From CAWUEX02 sp038148375 (GTDB lineage: Bacteria; Pseudomonadota; Alphaproteobacteria; Rhodospirillales; Rhodospirillaceae), in contig JAYQVH010000010.1 in the NCBI GenBank assembly GCA_038148375.1, forward strand, positions 1 through 64,000: a stretch of 64,000 nucleotides of DNA. Direction: 5' to 3'. The translations under genes were made by a program, and so were the position numbers. This document shows positions 43,143 through 51,547 of the stretch, piece by piece. Position 1 is the first letter of the stretch, and each line of letters starts with the position of its first letter. The notes beneath the pieces were generated by a model. It had not been told where the DNA came from. It was given only the letters and a program-made list of their open reading frames with translations, and did no database searches.

Positions 43143-44153
43143 TTAAGCCTTTTCGGGCCCGACAGCGACGATCGCCTTGCCGACGTTCTCGCCGCGCATG
43201 AGTTTAAGGAAGTGCGCCGGGGCGTTTTGCAACCCTTCGACGCGGTCTTCTTTAACTTTGAGGCGGCCTTCACGCAGCCAGCCGGATGCCAGTTTGAGGT
43301 AATGATCGAAATCCGGTTCGTAATCATAAACGACGAGGCCGAACATTTTGGCACGGCGTCCGATGAACGGACCGAGTCCCACGCCTTGGAAATCTTTGCT
43401 GTGATAATCGGCAGGGCGTCCGCACATCACCACCCGTGCGTACAAGGACAGATGTTTGGCCATTGCGTTCAGTAACGGGCCGCCAACATTGTCGTGATAG
43501 ACATCGACACCATCGGGACACGCCGCCGTTAACGCCTCTTCCCAGCCGTCGGTCTTGTAATTGACACAAGCGTCAAATCCATAGGTCTTGGTAACCAGAT
43601 CGCACTTTTCCCGGCTGCCGGCGATGCCAACAACACGCGCGCCGCGCAGCTTTGCCAGCTGACCAACACAACCGCCGACAGGACCGGCTGCTGCGGAGAC
43701 CACCAGCGTCTCACCGATTGACGGTTTGCCGAGACGCTCGACCGAACCCCACGCCGTCAAACCCGGCATGCCGAGCGCACCGATCGCGCTGGAGAGCGGA
43801 CCGGCGGCGGGATCGATGCGCTGGACGACTTTATCCACACCGATGGCGGCATGCTGCTGCCAACCGGTCTCGGCGACAAGATAGTCCCCGGCCTGATAGT
43901 CGTCGTGATGACTGCGCACTACCCGGCAGACACTGCGCCCGTAAATCACATCGCCATCGACCAGCTTGGTGTGTCCCGGATGATCGCCGCGGATGGCTTT
44001 GCGCACATACGGATCGAGAGACAAGTAAACCGACCGCACCAGCAATTCGCCGGGATTGGGCCGCGGCAGCGGCGCTTCGGTCACGCGGAAGTCTGCCGCA
44101 TCGGGCATGCCATCACGCTGCTTCGCGAGCTGAACCTGAAGATTGGCTACCAC
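43143..44153 (-). CDS. NADP-dependent CurA-like oxidoreductase, MDR family (copy 1)
   Basis: A 336-residue zinc-free MDR reductase, similar to E. coli CurA (double-bond reductase for enones such as curcumin) and to leukotriene/prostaglandin reductases. Motifs: VYLSLDPYVRKA, GALGMPGLTAWGSVERLG, VSAAAGPVGGCVGQLA for NADPH and YHDNVGGPLLNAM. No zinc-binding Cys cluster. It is the middle gene of a three-gene operon, 17 bases after the paralogue on the same strand. Substrate unknown. Confidence 0.88.
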   Translation of the reverse strand: MVANLQVQLAKQRDGMPDAADFRVTEAPLPRPNPGELLVRSVYLSLDPYVRKAIRGDHPGHTKLVDGDVIYGRSVCRVVRSHHDDYQAGDYLVAETGWQQHAAIGVDKVVQRIDPAAGPLSSAIGALGMPGLTAWGSVERLGKPSIGETLVVSAAAGPVGGCVGQLAKLRGARVVGIAGSREKCDLVTKTYGFDACVNYKTDGWEEALTAACPDGVDVYHDNVGGPLLNAMAKHLSLYARVVMCGRPADYHSKDFQGVGLGPFIGRRAKMFGLVVYDYEPDFDHYLKLASGWLREGRLKVKEDRVEGLQNAPAHFLKLMRGENVGKAIVAVGPEKA

Positions 44154-44170
44154 GCGCCCAGACCCTCTCG

Positions 44171-45199
44171 TCAGATTTTTTCCGGTCCGATCACGACCAT
44201 GGCCTTACCGACGTTCTGCCCTGACATCAGTTTTGCGAAATGAGCCGGAGCGTTTTCGATACCCTCAGCGCGGTCTTCATGGAACTTGAGACGGCCGTCC
44301 TTGACCAGCGGTGCGGCCGCTTTGAGGAATTCATTGATGCGGTCGTAGTAGTCATAAACCACCAAGCCGAGCAGTTGCGCCCGCTTGCCGACAAAGGGGC
44401 CCATGTTATGGCCATTGAATGCGCCGTCACTTGATCTGTTGTATTGCGACACCAAGCCACACAGAACGATCTTGCCGTACAAGTTGAGCTGCTGGGTAAT
44501 GGTGTCGAGCACCGGTCCGCCGACGTTGTCAAAATAAACGTCGATACCGTCCGGACAGGCGGCACGAAGGTCATCTTCCCAATTGTCTTTCTTATAATTG
44601 ACGCACGCATCGAAGCCGTATTCCTCGACGACAATGCGGCATTTCTCGTCCGACCCGGCGATGCCGACGGCACGGCAGCCTTTGGCCTTCGCGATCTGAC
44701 CGGATGTGCCGCCGACCGGACCCGCAGCCGCGGTGACAACAAAGGTATCTCCCAGACCCGGTTTTGCCAGCTGCTCGACCCCCGCCCATGCGGTCAAGCC
44801 GGGCATACCCAAAGCGCCGAGCGCGGCCGATAGCGGGCCGGCATCCGGGTCAAGCTTACGCACTTCATCGCCCACGCCGCCGTCGGACACACAGTATTGC
44901 TGCCAGCCGGACTCGATGACGATGTAATCGCCCTCGGCGTAGTCGGCATGTTTGGATTCGATTACCTGGGCAACGCAGCGGCCGCCAATCAAATCACTCT
45001 GATTAAGCCGGCTGTGTCCCATGTGGCGGCCGGCAATCGCGCCGCGCATATACGGGTCGAGGGACAAATAGATGTTGCGCGCGAGGAACTCACCCGGACC
45101 GGCTGCCGGTATGTCTGTTTCCGCAACCTGGAAATCACTGACTTTCGGCTCTCCTTCCGGTTGGCGTGCGAGTTGAATCTGTATGTTTTTATCAGCCAT
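44171..45199 (-). CDS. NADP-dependent CurA-like oxidoreductase, MDR family (copy 2)
   Basis: A 342-residue paralogue of the downstream copy, colinear throughout, with YLSLDPYMRGA, GALGMPGLTAWAGVEQLA, VTAAAGPVGGTSGQIA and YFDNVGGPVLDTI. Both keep the CurA-type substrate-loop pattern, so a double-bond or enone reductase activity is likely but the substrate is open. It is the first gene of the operon; 51 bases separate it from the last cysteine-TPR gene upstream on the same strand. Confidence 0.88.
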   Translation of the reverse strand: MADKNIQIQLARQPEGEPKVSDFQVAETDIPAAGPGEFLARNIYLSLDPYMRGAIAGRHMGHSRLNQSDLIGGRCVAQVIESKHADYAEGDYIVIESGWQQYCVSDGGVGDEVRKLDPDAGPLSAALGALGMPGLTAWAGVEQLAKPGLGDTFVVTAAAGPVGGTSGQIAKAKGCRAVGIAGSDEKCRIVVEEYGFDACVNYKKDNWEDDLRAACPDGIDVYFDNVGGPVLDTITQQLNLYGKIVLCGLVSQYNRSSDGAFNGHNMGPFVGKRAQLLGLVVYDYYDRINEFLKAAAPLVKDGRLKFHEDRAEGIENAPAHFAKLMSGQNVGKAMVVIGPEKI

Positions 45200-45250
45200 G
45201 ACATCCCCGTGTAATCCCGCCGGCGCGCCGGCGTGTGATCTAATCGTGTT

Positions 45251-45865
45251 TCATTGCCCTGCTTTATAAGCGGCAAGGTCTTCGGTCAAATCGGCCAGCA
45301 AAAGCCGGACGTAGTAATCGCGGTCGTTCTGGCGAACATTGTCCAGAAAGGCCTCCATGTCTTTCACCGAGGCGCGCAGTTCACAGGCGTCAAAATACCC
45401 TTTGGTGACATGACGCACGTAAGACACTTGCGCTGCCAGGCGTCCGTTCTTTGCGGACTCGTACCACCAGTGTTCGGCATCGCAGATGTCTTCGGACGCG
45501 TCTGGCCGCTTGTTGCTGATCAGCGCTCCCATGACAAACTGAGCTTGGCGATAACCGCCCTCCGCCGCGACCTGCATGGTTGCCACCGCGTCGGCACTGC
45601 GCCCGGCATAGAAAAGAACCCGTGCCAATTGATACGTCGCACGCATATCGGACGGGTCGTCCGCAACGACGACTTCACAGGCCGCGATCGCCGCCGGTTG
45701 ATCGACCGCGGACGTCGGCACGCCTGGAACAACCTTGTCGGGGTCCTCAGGATGAGATGCAAGGCGGTCGCACGCTGTAATGTGGCCGTCGGCGCGGGCG
45801 GACGCGAGGTTGAGCGCGGCCAATGCGGCAACAACCACGATGGCACACGAAAATTTACTTCGCAT
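45251..45865 (-). CDS. Secreted four-cysteine TPR/Sel1-like protein, member 4 of the array
   Basis: A 204-residue protein with a signal peptide (SCAIVVVAALAALNLASARA), then the family opening CDRLASHPEDPDKVVPGV, a TPR-like helix pair (AAIAACEVVVADDP; ATYQLARVLFYAGRSADA), a Sel1-like repeat (YRQAQFVMGALI) and a C-terminal helical part. Four Cys at similar positions in all four members probably form two disulfides: CDRLAS, AAC, the C in SEDICD and the C in FDACE. No known enzyme residue. Its start overlaps the preceding member's stop by 11 bases. It is likely a periplasmic protein-interaction module; function not known. Confidence 0.78.
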   Translation of the reverse strand: MRSKFSCAIVVVAALAALNLASARADGHITACDRLASHPEDPDKVVPGVPTSAVDQPAAIAACEVVVADDPSDMRATYQLARVLFYAGRSADAVATMQVAAEGGYRQAQFVMGALISNKRPDASEDICDAEHWWYESAKNGRLAAQVSYVRHVTKGYFDACELRASVKDMEAFLDNVRQNDRDYYVRLLLADLTEDLAAYKAGQ

Positions 45866-46454
45866 GGCTGGAGGCCTCGTAGGTGTCCGTTACCTCTGCG
45901 ACGAGTAACTGCTGATAATACCCGTCTGCCTGATCGGCAGCCGCGGTCAGGAATCCTCGAATTTCGTCCGGGCTGGCCTGAATGCCGCACGACTCAAATT
46001 TACCGTGTGCGACATGGCGCGGATAACTGACTCGTGCCGCAAAGCGGCCTTGCCGCGCCGACCGGACCCACAGATCTTCGACCTTGCAGGGATCCTTCTT
46101 GATGCCCTGTAAACCTTCGTCAGTGATATATCCAAGCACGAATTGGGCCTGCTCTGACCCCGCTTCCGCGGCGAATCCCAAATGAGGCAGTGAGGCCTGG
46201 GCTTCGCCGCTGTAAAACAGCACTCGACCAAGCTGGTAGCGCAGCCGCGGATTGTCCGGATCCTTGGCTACGGCGTCTTCGCAGGCCGCGCGGCCCGCAA
46301 ACAGCAGCACGTCGTCCACGCCAGGTGCGATGCGATCCGGGTCTTCTCCGTGAGAAACGAGAATATCGCACTCGGTGATGAAATCGCCCTCGGCAAATGC
46401 CGGGCCGGCAGCAAAAAGCGCAACGGCTGACAAAACAGAAGTTAAAAGTTTCAT
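45855..46454 (-). CDS. Secreted four-cysteine TPR/Sel1-like protein, member 3 of the array
   Basis: A 199-residue paralogue with signal peptide (LLTSVLSAVALFAAGPAFA) and opening CDILVSHGEDPDRIAPGV. TPR-like region RYQLGRVLFYSGEAQAS and Sel1-like SEQAQFVLGYITDEGLQG follow. The four family cysteines are kept (CDI, AAC, DPCK, ESC). Start overlaps the stop of the upstream member by four bases, ATGA, so translation is coupled. It is closest to member 2: both share GxxQAQFVLGYIxDxGLQG and RSARQGRFAA. Confidence 0.78.
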   Translation of the reverse strand: MKLLTSVLSAVALFAAGPAFAEGDFITECDILVSHGEDPDRIAPGVDDVLLFAGRAACEDAVAKDPDNPRLRYQLGRVLFYSGEAQASLPHLGFAAEAGSEQAQFVLGYITDEGLQGIKKDPCKVEDLWVRSARQGRFAARVSYPRHVAHGKFESCGIQASPDEIRGFLTAAADQADGYYQQLLVAEVTDTYEASSHAK

Positions 46455-47062
46455 TGGCCTGTCCTTTCACGATAGGCGGCAAAATCGGCGGTGACGTCTG
46501 CCGTCCACATACGGCGGAAGTAATCCGACGCCATGCCTTTCGCTGTTTCCAAGAACGTTGTCATTTCGTCAGCGCTGGCACCAATTTCACAGCCGTCGAA
46601 TAGCCCGCGCGTGACATGATGGGAATAGCTGACCAGCGCCGCGAACCGGCCCTGCCGGGCGGAACGCAGCCACAGCGATTCAGTTTTACAGCGATCCTGT
46701 TCGACGCCCTGCAAGCCGCCATCGTAGATATAGCCCAGCACGAACTGCGCCTGACGGTGACCGGCATCGGCCGCAAAAATCAAATGTGGCATCGCATCTT
46801 CCCCGCGCCCGGAATAGAAGTAGGCGCGGCCCAGCAGGTACCGAAGGCGGCGGTTGTCGGGCTGTAAATCCGTATCGGCAAGACAGGCGGCGATGGCGGC
46901 GGCCTTCCGCATTTCAGACTGACTTACACCGGGCGCGACACGCTCTGGATCGGAGCCGTGTGAGGCGAGACGATCGCATTCCGTCACTGCTTCCGGATCG
47001 GGGGCCGCGGCTGCCGCGGAGACAAAAAGAGCAAAACTCATAAAGACGAGCAGGTTGCGCAT
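46451..47062 (-). CDS. Secreted four-cysteine TPR/Sel1-like protein, member 2 of the array
   Basis: A 203-residue paralogue with signal peptide (LLVFMSFALFVSAAAAA) and the opening CDRLASHGSDPERVAPGV. RYLLGRAYFYSGRGEDA is the TPR-like helix pair, and HRQAQFVLGYIYDGGLQG the Sel1-like repeat. The four cysteines are at CDR, AAC, DRCK and DGC. GGGAGGG stands before the chosen ATG at 47062; a longer upstream frame would bury the signal peptide. The gap to the upstream member is 35 bases. Confidence 0.78.
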   Translation of the reverse strand: MRNLLVFMSFALFVSAAAAAPDPEAVTECDRLASHGSDPERVAPGVSQSEMRKAAAIAACLADTDLQPDNRRLRYLLGRAYFYSGRGEDAMPHLIFAADAGHRQAQFVLGYIYDGGLQGVEQDRCKTESLWLRSARQGRFAALVSYSHHVTRGLFDGCEIGASADEMTTFLETAKGMASDYFRRMWTADVTADFAAYRERTGQ

Positions 47063-47097
47063 GTGGTCCCTCCCAGTAGCGGTGAAGTGCATTTGAC

Positions 47098-47685
47098 TTA
47101 TTCCGAGTGTTCCAGGTCACGCCTTAGGTTGGCAATGAGCAAACTGCCGACATAGCCCAACTGCGTTTGGGCGGCGTCGAGAAAACCCGACATCTCCGCT
47201 TCGGGGGCCACCTCCTGACATGCGTCGAAACGGCCCTGTAAGGCAAAGTCGACGTAGCTGATCGCGGCATTGGGATGGTCTTGGCGGGCAGAGGACCGCC
47301 ACAACTTTTCGACTCGGCAGATATCTTGCGGCACGCCGTCGTAACCGCGCGTCATAATGAGGCCGACAAGAAACTTCGCCTGGCGATAGTCGAGTTCAAT
47401 CGCGCGGCCGAATGACTCCAGCGCCGCGTTTATCTGACCGTCGTAGAACAACACACGGCCCAGTTGATAAGAGAACCTGGCGACATCCGGCTGGGCGGCC
47501 ACAGCGAGGCGACAGGCCGCTATGGCAGCGGGGATATCGACATCGGCGCGCTCCACGCCCGTGGTGATTCGGTCCGGATCCGGCGGATTCGCAGCCAGAC
47601 GGTCGCAACCGGTGATCTCCGGCGCGGCATGCGCGGCACTCATCCAACAGAAGGCGCCGAACGCGACGGTTATGTATTTGCGCAT
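47098..47685 (-). CDS. Secreted four-cysteine TPR/Sel1-like protein, member 1 of the array
   Basis: A 195-residue paralogue, first in transcription order, with signal peptide (YITVAFGAFCWMSAAHA) and opening CDRLAANPPDPDRITTGV. TPR-like SYQLGRVLFYDGQINAA and Sel1-like YRQAKFLVGLIMTRGYDG follow; family cysteines lie in CDR, AAC, DIC and DAC. It is the most diverged member in the C-terminal third. ATG 47685 was chosen at the signal peptide; an in-frame start farther upstream is not supported. The gene is divergent from the 47761 operon, with 75 bases between. Confidence 0.76.
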   Translation of the reverse strand: MRKYITVAFGAFCWMSAAHAAPEITGCDRLAANPPDPDRITTGVERADVDIPAAIAACRLAVAAQPDVARFSYQLGRVLFYDGQINAALESFGRAIELDYRQAKFLVGLIMTRGYDGVPQDICRVEKLWRSSARQDHPNAAISYVDFALQGRFDACQEVAPEAEMSGFLDAAQTQLGYVGSLLIANLRRDLEHSE

Positions 47686-47760
47686 CTTTGACCCCCCTGA
47701 CGTGGATGCTATACCCCGTGGCGGCGGGGCGCGCAAACCGGCGCGCGGAGGACGTTAGGG

Positions 47761-48438
47761 GTGCCTGTGGTCATCGGTCTGTACGATATTCTTCTTTATC
47801 TGCACGTGCTGTGCTTCGTGTACTGGCTCGGCGGAGATTTAGGTGTGTTCTACGCTTCCGGGAAGCTGATCAAGCCCGGGATCGGCCCGGAAGGCCGGAC
47901 GTGGATCAGAAAGATCATGCATTGGCTCGATCAGTTTCCTCGCGTGTGCATGCCGCTGGTCATCGCGCTGGGCTTCACCATGGGCAGCATGCAGTTCTTT
48001 GAGTTGGCGCCCATTTGGTTGGCACTCATCTGGGTCATCACCATTGTATGGATCTATTTCGTGGTGGCGCTGTATCTGAATGCGAGCACGCCGGACAGGG
48101 TCGCTTGGATCGTCAAAGTCGATTTCGCGATGCGCTGGTTGATCGCCATCGCCATCACGGTGATCGGTGTGACCTCACTGATGGGATCCGGTCTGACAGA
48201 GTTCAACTGGCTGTCCGCGAAGTTACTGATTTGGGCCGGCACCGTGTACTGCGGCATCGTTTCGCGCACGACAATGAAACCTTTTCGCTCGGCATTTCAG
48301 CGCGTCATGACCGCAGGCGAAACGCCGGAAGATTTGGCGCAGATGAAGCGCGCCCTATACACCACACGGATACCGATCCTGACCATCTGGGGCCTGGTGT
48401 TCCTGGCTGGAGCGATAGGATTGTGGAAGCCGTTTTGA
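47761..48438 (+). CDS. Polytopic membrane protein of unknown function
   Basis: A 225-residue protein with about six transmembrane helices. The first segment has His within the membrane (YDILLYLHVLCFVYWLGGD) and a loop HWLDQFPRV, a pattern seen in small membrane proteins that may bind heme or copper (CopD/DUF2269-like), but the family cannot be fixed. The start is GTG with GGAGG about ten bases upstream. It is the first gene of an operon with SDR, deacetylase-fold, MaoC and the YCII-like duplicate; spacing to SDR is 25 bases. Confidence 0.68.
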   Translation: MPVVIGLYDILLYLHVLCFVYWLGGDLGVFYASGKLIKPGIGPEGRTWIRKIMHWLDQFPRVCMPLVIALGFTMGSMQFFELAPIWLALIWVITIVWIYFVVALYLNASTPDRVAWIVKVDFAMRWLIAIAITVIGVTSLMGSGLTEFNWLSAKLLIWAGTVYCGIVSRTTMKPFRSAFQRVMTAGETPEDLAQMKRALYTTRIPILTIWGLVFLAGAIGLWKPF

Positions 48439-48463
48439 TCTCCCTGGACGAAAGGAGACGTAC

Positions 48464-49297
48464 ATGTACGACCTAGACGGAAAAGTCGCCGTTATCACCG
48501 GCGCCGGACGCCCCAAGGGGCTTGGCGAAGCCATGGCCAAACGGCTGGCGCAGGAAGGCTGCAAGATCGTTGTGCACGACATCGGCCAGACCAAGGGCGA
48601 CATCGCGCCGAAGCACGGTGTCGGTACGTCCGATGAAATCGATCAGGTGGTTGCCGGCATCAAGGCCGACGGCGGCGAGGCCGTGGGCTATGCCGCCGAC
48701 ATGCTGGTCGAGGCGGAAGTCAAAGCGCTTATTGATTTTGCGGTCGAGACCTATGGCCGCATCGATATCCTCGTCAACAACGCTGGCATCGGATACCTGT
48801 TCGGCCCTCTCATCGATATGACCCAGGAACAGTGGGACGCAGTGTTGGGCGTGAATCTGCGCGGATGCTTTTTCGGCATCAAGCATGCCGCCAAACACAT
48901 GATCAAACAGGGCGAAGGCGGACGCATCATTAACATTGCCAGTCAGGCGGCGAAGTCCGGGTTCGGCAACACGGCGGCCTATACGTCGTCCAAGCACGGG
49001 CTGGTCGGGCTAACCCGCGTCGCCGGCATCGAGCTGGCACCGCACAAGATCACCGTCAATGCGATCTGCCCCAACCATGTCACCACCGGACTCGGTGCGT
49101 GGCAGAACGATTTTATGTCCAAAGCGCAGGGCAAGAGCGAGGAAGAGTATCTGGCCGATATGCGTGCGCGCATCCCCATGGGCCGGGTCGGGCTGGTGGA
49201 CGATATCGCCAAGGCCTGCGCTTTTCTGTGTTCCGATCAGGCCGATTACATTACCGCCGAGGCGCTGAACGTCTCCGGCGGCGAGGAGTATCACTAA
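48464..49297 (+). CDS. Short-chain dehydrogenase/reductase
   Basis: A 277-residue classical SDR that oxidises or reduces a hydroxyl/keto group with NAD(P). Marks are the cofactor loop TGAGRPKGLGE, NNAG, the catalytic Ser in IASQAAKSG and the YTSSK (Tyr-x3-Lys). The Asp in VHDIG after strand two favours NAD. The strong GGAGAC site precedes the ATG. It overlaps nothing; the next gene begins two bases after the stop. Confidence 0.92.
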   Translation: MYDLDGKVAVITGAGRPKGLGEAMAKRLAQEGCKIVVHDIGQTKGDIAPKHGVGTSDEIDQVVAGIKADGGEAVGYAADMLVEAEVKALIDFAVETYGRIDILVNNAGIGYLFGPLIDMTQEQWDAVLGVNLRGCFFGIKHAAKHMIKQGEGGRIINIASQAAKSGFGNTAAYTSSKHGLVGLTRVAGIELAPHKITVNAICPNHVTTGLGAWQNDFMSKAQGKSEEEYLADMRARIPMGRVGLVDDIAKACAFLCSDQADYITAEALNVSGGEEYH

Positions 49298-49299
49298 GC

Positions 49300-50163
49300 A
49301 TGTCCCATTCCGGTTTTAAGTGGCCTGACGGCAAACGCATCGCCGTCTCCGTAGTCGTCAACGTCGAAGAAGGCGCCGAAGAAAGCATCGCCGATGGCGA
49401 CCGTGCGCCCGAGCCGGTTGATGAACTGCAAGTGGTGATGTCGAAGGGCCGCAACCTCGGCAACGAATCCAACTATCAATACGGCATTCGCGCCGGCGCG
49501 CCGCGGGTGATGAAGTTGCTGCGCGACTACAAGGTCAACGCGACCTTCACCGCCGCGGCGTTGGCGCTGGAACGCGCGCCGGAGCTGGCTAAGGAAATCG
49601 TCGCCGATGGACATGAGATATGCGCCCACGGCTATCGTTGGGCCCATCAGCACTGGATGAAAGAAGACATGGAACGCGATTTCATCCGCAAGGCGTGGCA
49701 GTCGATCGAAAAGACCTGCGGCAAACGTCCCGACGGATGGCTATCGCGCTACGTGCTGACGGAAAATACCCGCCGCCTGCTCGTCGAAGAAGGTTATAGC
49801 TACCACATGGACGATTATTCCAACGATACACCGCGCTGGGATGTGGTCGATGGCAAACCGATCCTGATTTCGCCCTACGCGCTCGATACCAACGACATGA
49901 AGTTCTGGATGGATCCGTCTTACACGCCCGATCAGTGGGAGCGCTATCTGATCGACACGTTCGAATGGCTTTATGAAGAGTGCGCGGACAGCCCGAGCAA
50001 GATGATGTCACTGGGCGTACACCTGCGCATCGTCGGGCGGCCGGGACGCATCAAAGCGTTTAAGAACTTTTTGGCCCATGCGGCGCAAAAACCCGACGTG
50101 TGGTTCGCGACACGCAAACAGATTGCCGACGCCTACGCCGCCCAAGTGCCCGCGCCGGTCTAA
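49300..50163 (+). CDS. Polysaccharide deacetylase-fold protein (PuuE/allantoinase-like)
   Basis: A 287-residue NodB-fold protein. The N-terminus (GKRIAVSVVVNVEEGAEESI) is like that of PuuE-type allantoinases and peptidoglycan deacetylase homologues, in which the usual catalytic Asp is altered. The metal region shows ICAHGYRWAHQ; the strand NATFTAAALAL is the family's helix-start. Start chosen as the ATG after CACTAAGC because the region upstream overlaps the SDR gene. In such proteins the substrate may be a cyclic amide rather than an acetylated sugar; not decided here. Confidence 0.8.
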   Translation: MSHSGFKWPDGKRIAVSVVVNVEEGAEESIADGDRAPEPVDELQVVMSKGRNLGNESNYQYGIRAGAPRVMKLLRDYKVNATFTAAALALERAPELAKEIVADGHEICAHGYRWAHQHWMKEDMERDFIRKAWQSIEKTCGKRPDGWLSRYVLTENTRRLLVEEGYSYHMDDYSNDTPRWDVVDGKPILISPYALDTNDMKFWMDPSYTPDQWERYLIDTFEWLYEECADSPSKMMSLGVHLRIVGRPGRIKAFKNFLAHAAQKPDVWFATRKQIADAYAAQVPAPV

Positions 50164-50189
50164 GATCAAGACGTAAACAGGAGACAGAC

Positions 50190-50708
50190 ATGGTCGTTGA
50201 AGCAGCCAAAGTTGGAGAGAATCGATACCGCGAGCGCGGTGGACGCTACTTCGAGGATTTTGAGGTCGGCGACATCTATGAGCATCGTCCCGGGCGCACG
50301 GTCACCCTGACCGACAACATATGGTTCACGACGCTGACCATGAACACCCACCCGGTGCATTTCGACGCCGAGTACGCAAAACACACGGAGTTCGGCCAAC
50401 CGCTGATTGTCTCGACTTTGACGCTGGCGATCATCACAGGAATGAGCGTGTCGGACATCAGCCAGAAGGCGGTCGCCAATCTAGGCTGGACCGACATCAA
50501 GCTGCCGCACCCGGTGTTCGCAGGTGACACGATCTACGCCGAATCCGAAGTGCTGTCGAAGCGCGCCAGCAAGTCCCGCCCGGGCCAGGGCATCGTCACC
50601 GTCAAGACAACTGGATTTAACCAGAACAGGGACGTGATCTGCTCGTACGAACGCACCATCTTGGTGATGGGCCGTGACAATGATGTCGAGGAAAAAGCGG
50701 GGTACTGA
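50190..50708 (+). CDS. MaoC-like dehydratase (hot-dog fold)
   Basis: A 172-residue hot-dog-fold protein of the MaoC/R-specific enoyl-CoA hydratase group. Visible is the region YFEDFEVGDIYEHRPGRTVT, then MNTHPVHFDAEYAKHTEFGQP with the Asp/His active-site pair (N-x-HPVHFD), and DTIYAESEVL. Such enzymes hydrate or dehydrate acyl-CoA thioesters. AGGAGA lies before the ATG. The neighbours (SDR, deacetylase-fold) suggest a small acyl/hydroxy-acid pathway; a CoA ligase and dehydrogenase lie a few kb away. Confidence 0.88.
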   Translation: MVVEAAKVGENRYRERGGRYFEDFEVGDIYEHRPGRTVTLTDNIWFTTLTMNTHPVHFDAEYAKHTEFGQPLIVSTLTLAIITGMSVSDISQKAVANLGWTDIKLPHPVFAGDTIYAESEVLSKRASKSRPGQGIVTVKTTGFNQNRDVICSYERTILVMGRDNDVEEKAGY

Positions 50709-50713
50709 TCGCG

Positions 50714-51547
50714 ATGCGCCGGCTGCGCAAATATCTTGCGCTTATCATACTGCTAGGTGGCGCGCCGCCGCAGGTTGATACCGCCGTCGCGGAAGACCGG
50801 GTCACTGCACCGATCGAGATGTACATGGTGCGGCGTTACTACGACTTCACCAAAGACATCGCCGGCATCCGCGCCGCCAATGAGCCTGGGCATCAGGCGC
50901 ACCTCTTGAAGTACGGCCGTACGGTTGTGTCGTCGGCCTTGATCGATGATGACGGTGTCCGCATCGGCAGCGTGTCGATCAGCGACACCGACTCCAAAGA
51001 CTTTATCAATAGCTACGTCTACGACGATCCGTTTACGCAGGGCGGTATTTACAAGGACATCGAGATCCTGCCGCTGACCGTTTATAAGATCGACGGCAGC
51101 TACAACCGCGCGCCCGCCTGGTTCGCGCCGGAACTGCAGCGCCGCCAGGCCGAAGAAGGCTTCACCGTGCCGGTGATGCCGACCGGCGAGGCCCCGGCCA
51201 AACCGATCTACTTAATCCAGAAAGACTACGCCGAACGCGATGTGGTTAATGAAGTCATCGCGAAGCATCAAGCCGCGCACCACGAACACCTGCTCGCGCA
51301 TGGCCGCAATCCGATCTCGGCTTCGGTGAAAAACAGCGACGGACAATCAGTCCGCAGCATCGCTTACGGCGATTACGGGTCCTGGGACGAGGTGGTGCGG
51401 TTTGTATTTGACGATCCATATACAGACGCCGGCATGTTCCGTGCCATATCCATCGAACGCGTCGATCTCTACAAACTCGACGGGCGGTACGAACGCGCAC
51501 CGGCCTGGTTTTATGATCAGATGAAACAGCGTCAGGCGGCGCGTTAG
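50714..51547 (+). CDS. Exported protein of two tandem YCII-like domains
   Basis: A 277-residue precursor with an N-terminal hydrophobic export segment (LALIILLGGAPPQVDTAVA). Two related halves follow (about 45-135 and 165-265), each with HLLKYGRTVVSSALIDDDG- or HLLAHGRNPISASVKNSDG-like start, SVSISDTDS or SIAYGDYGS, then YDDPFTQGGIYK or FDDPYTDAGMFR, and a closing YKIDGSYNRAPAWF or YKLDGRYERAPAWF. This is the YCII/EthD-type dimeric alpha-beta barrel, fused as a duplicate and exported. No catalytic residue can be assigned. Starts five bases after the MaoC stop; its stop overlaps the facing propeller stop. Confidence 0.8.
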   Translation: MRRLRKYLALIILLGGAPPQVDTAVAEDRVTAPIEMYMVRRYYDFTKDIAGIRAANEPGHQAHLLKYGRTVVSSALIDDDGVRIGSVSISDTDSKDFINSYVYDDPFTQGGIYKDIEILPLTVYKIDGSYNRAPAWFAPELQRRQAEEGFTVPVMPTGEAPAKPIYLIQKDYAERDVVNEVIAKHQAAHHEHLLAHGRNPISASVKNSDGQSVRSIAYGDYGSWDEVVRFVFDDPYTDAGMFRAISIERVDLYKLDGRYERAPAWFYDQMKQRQAAR

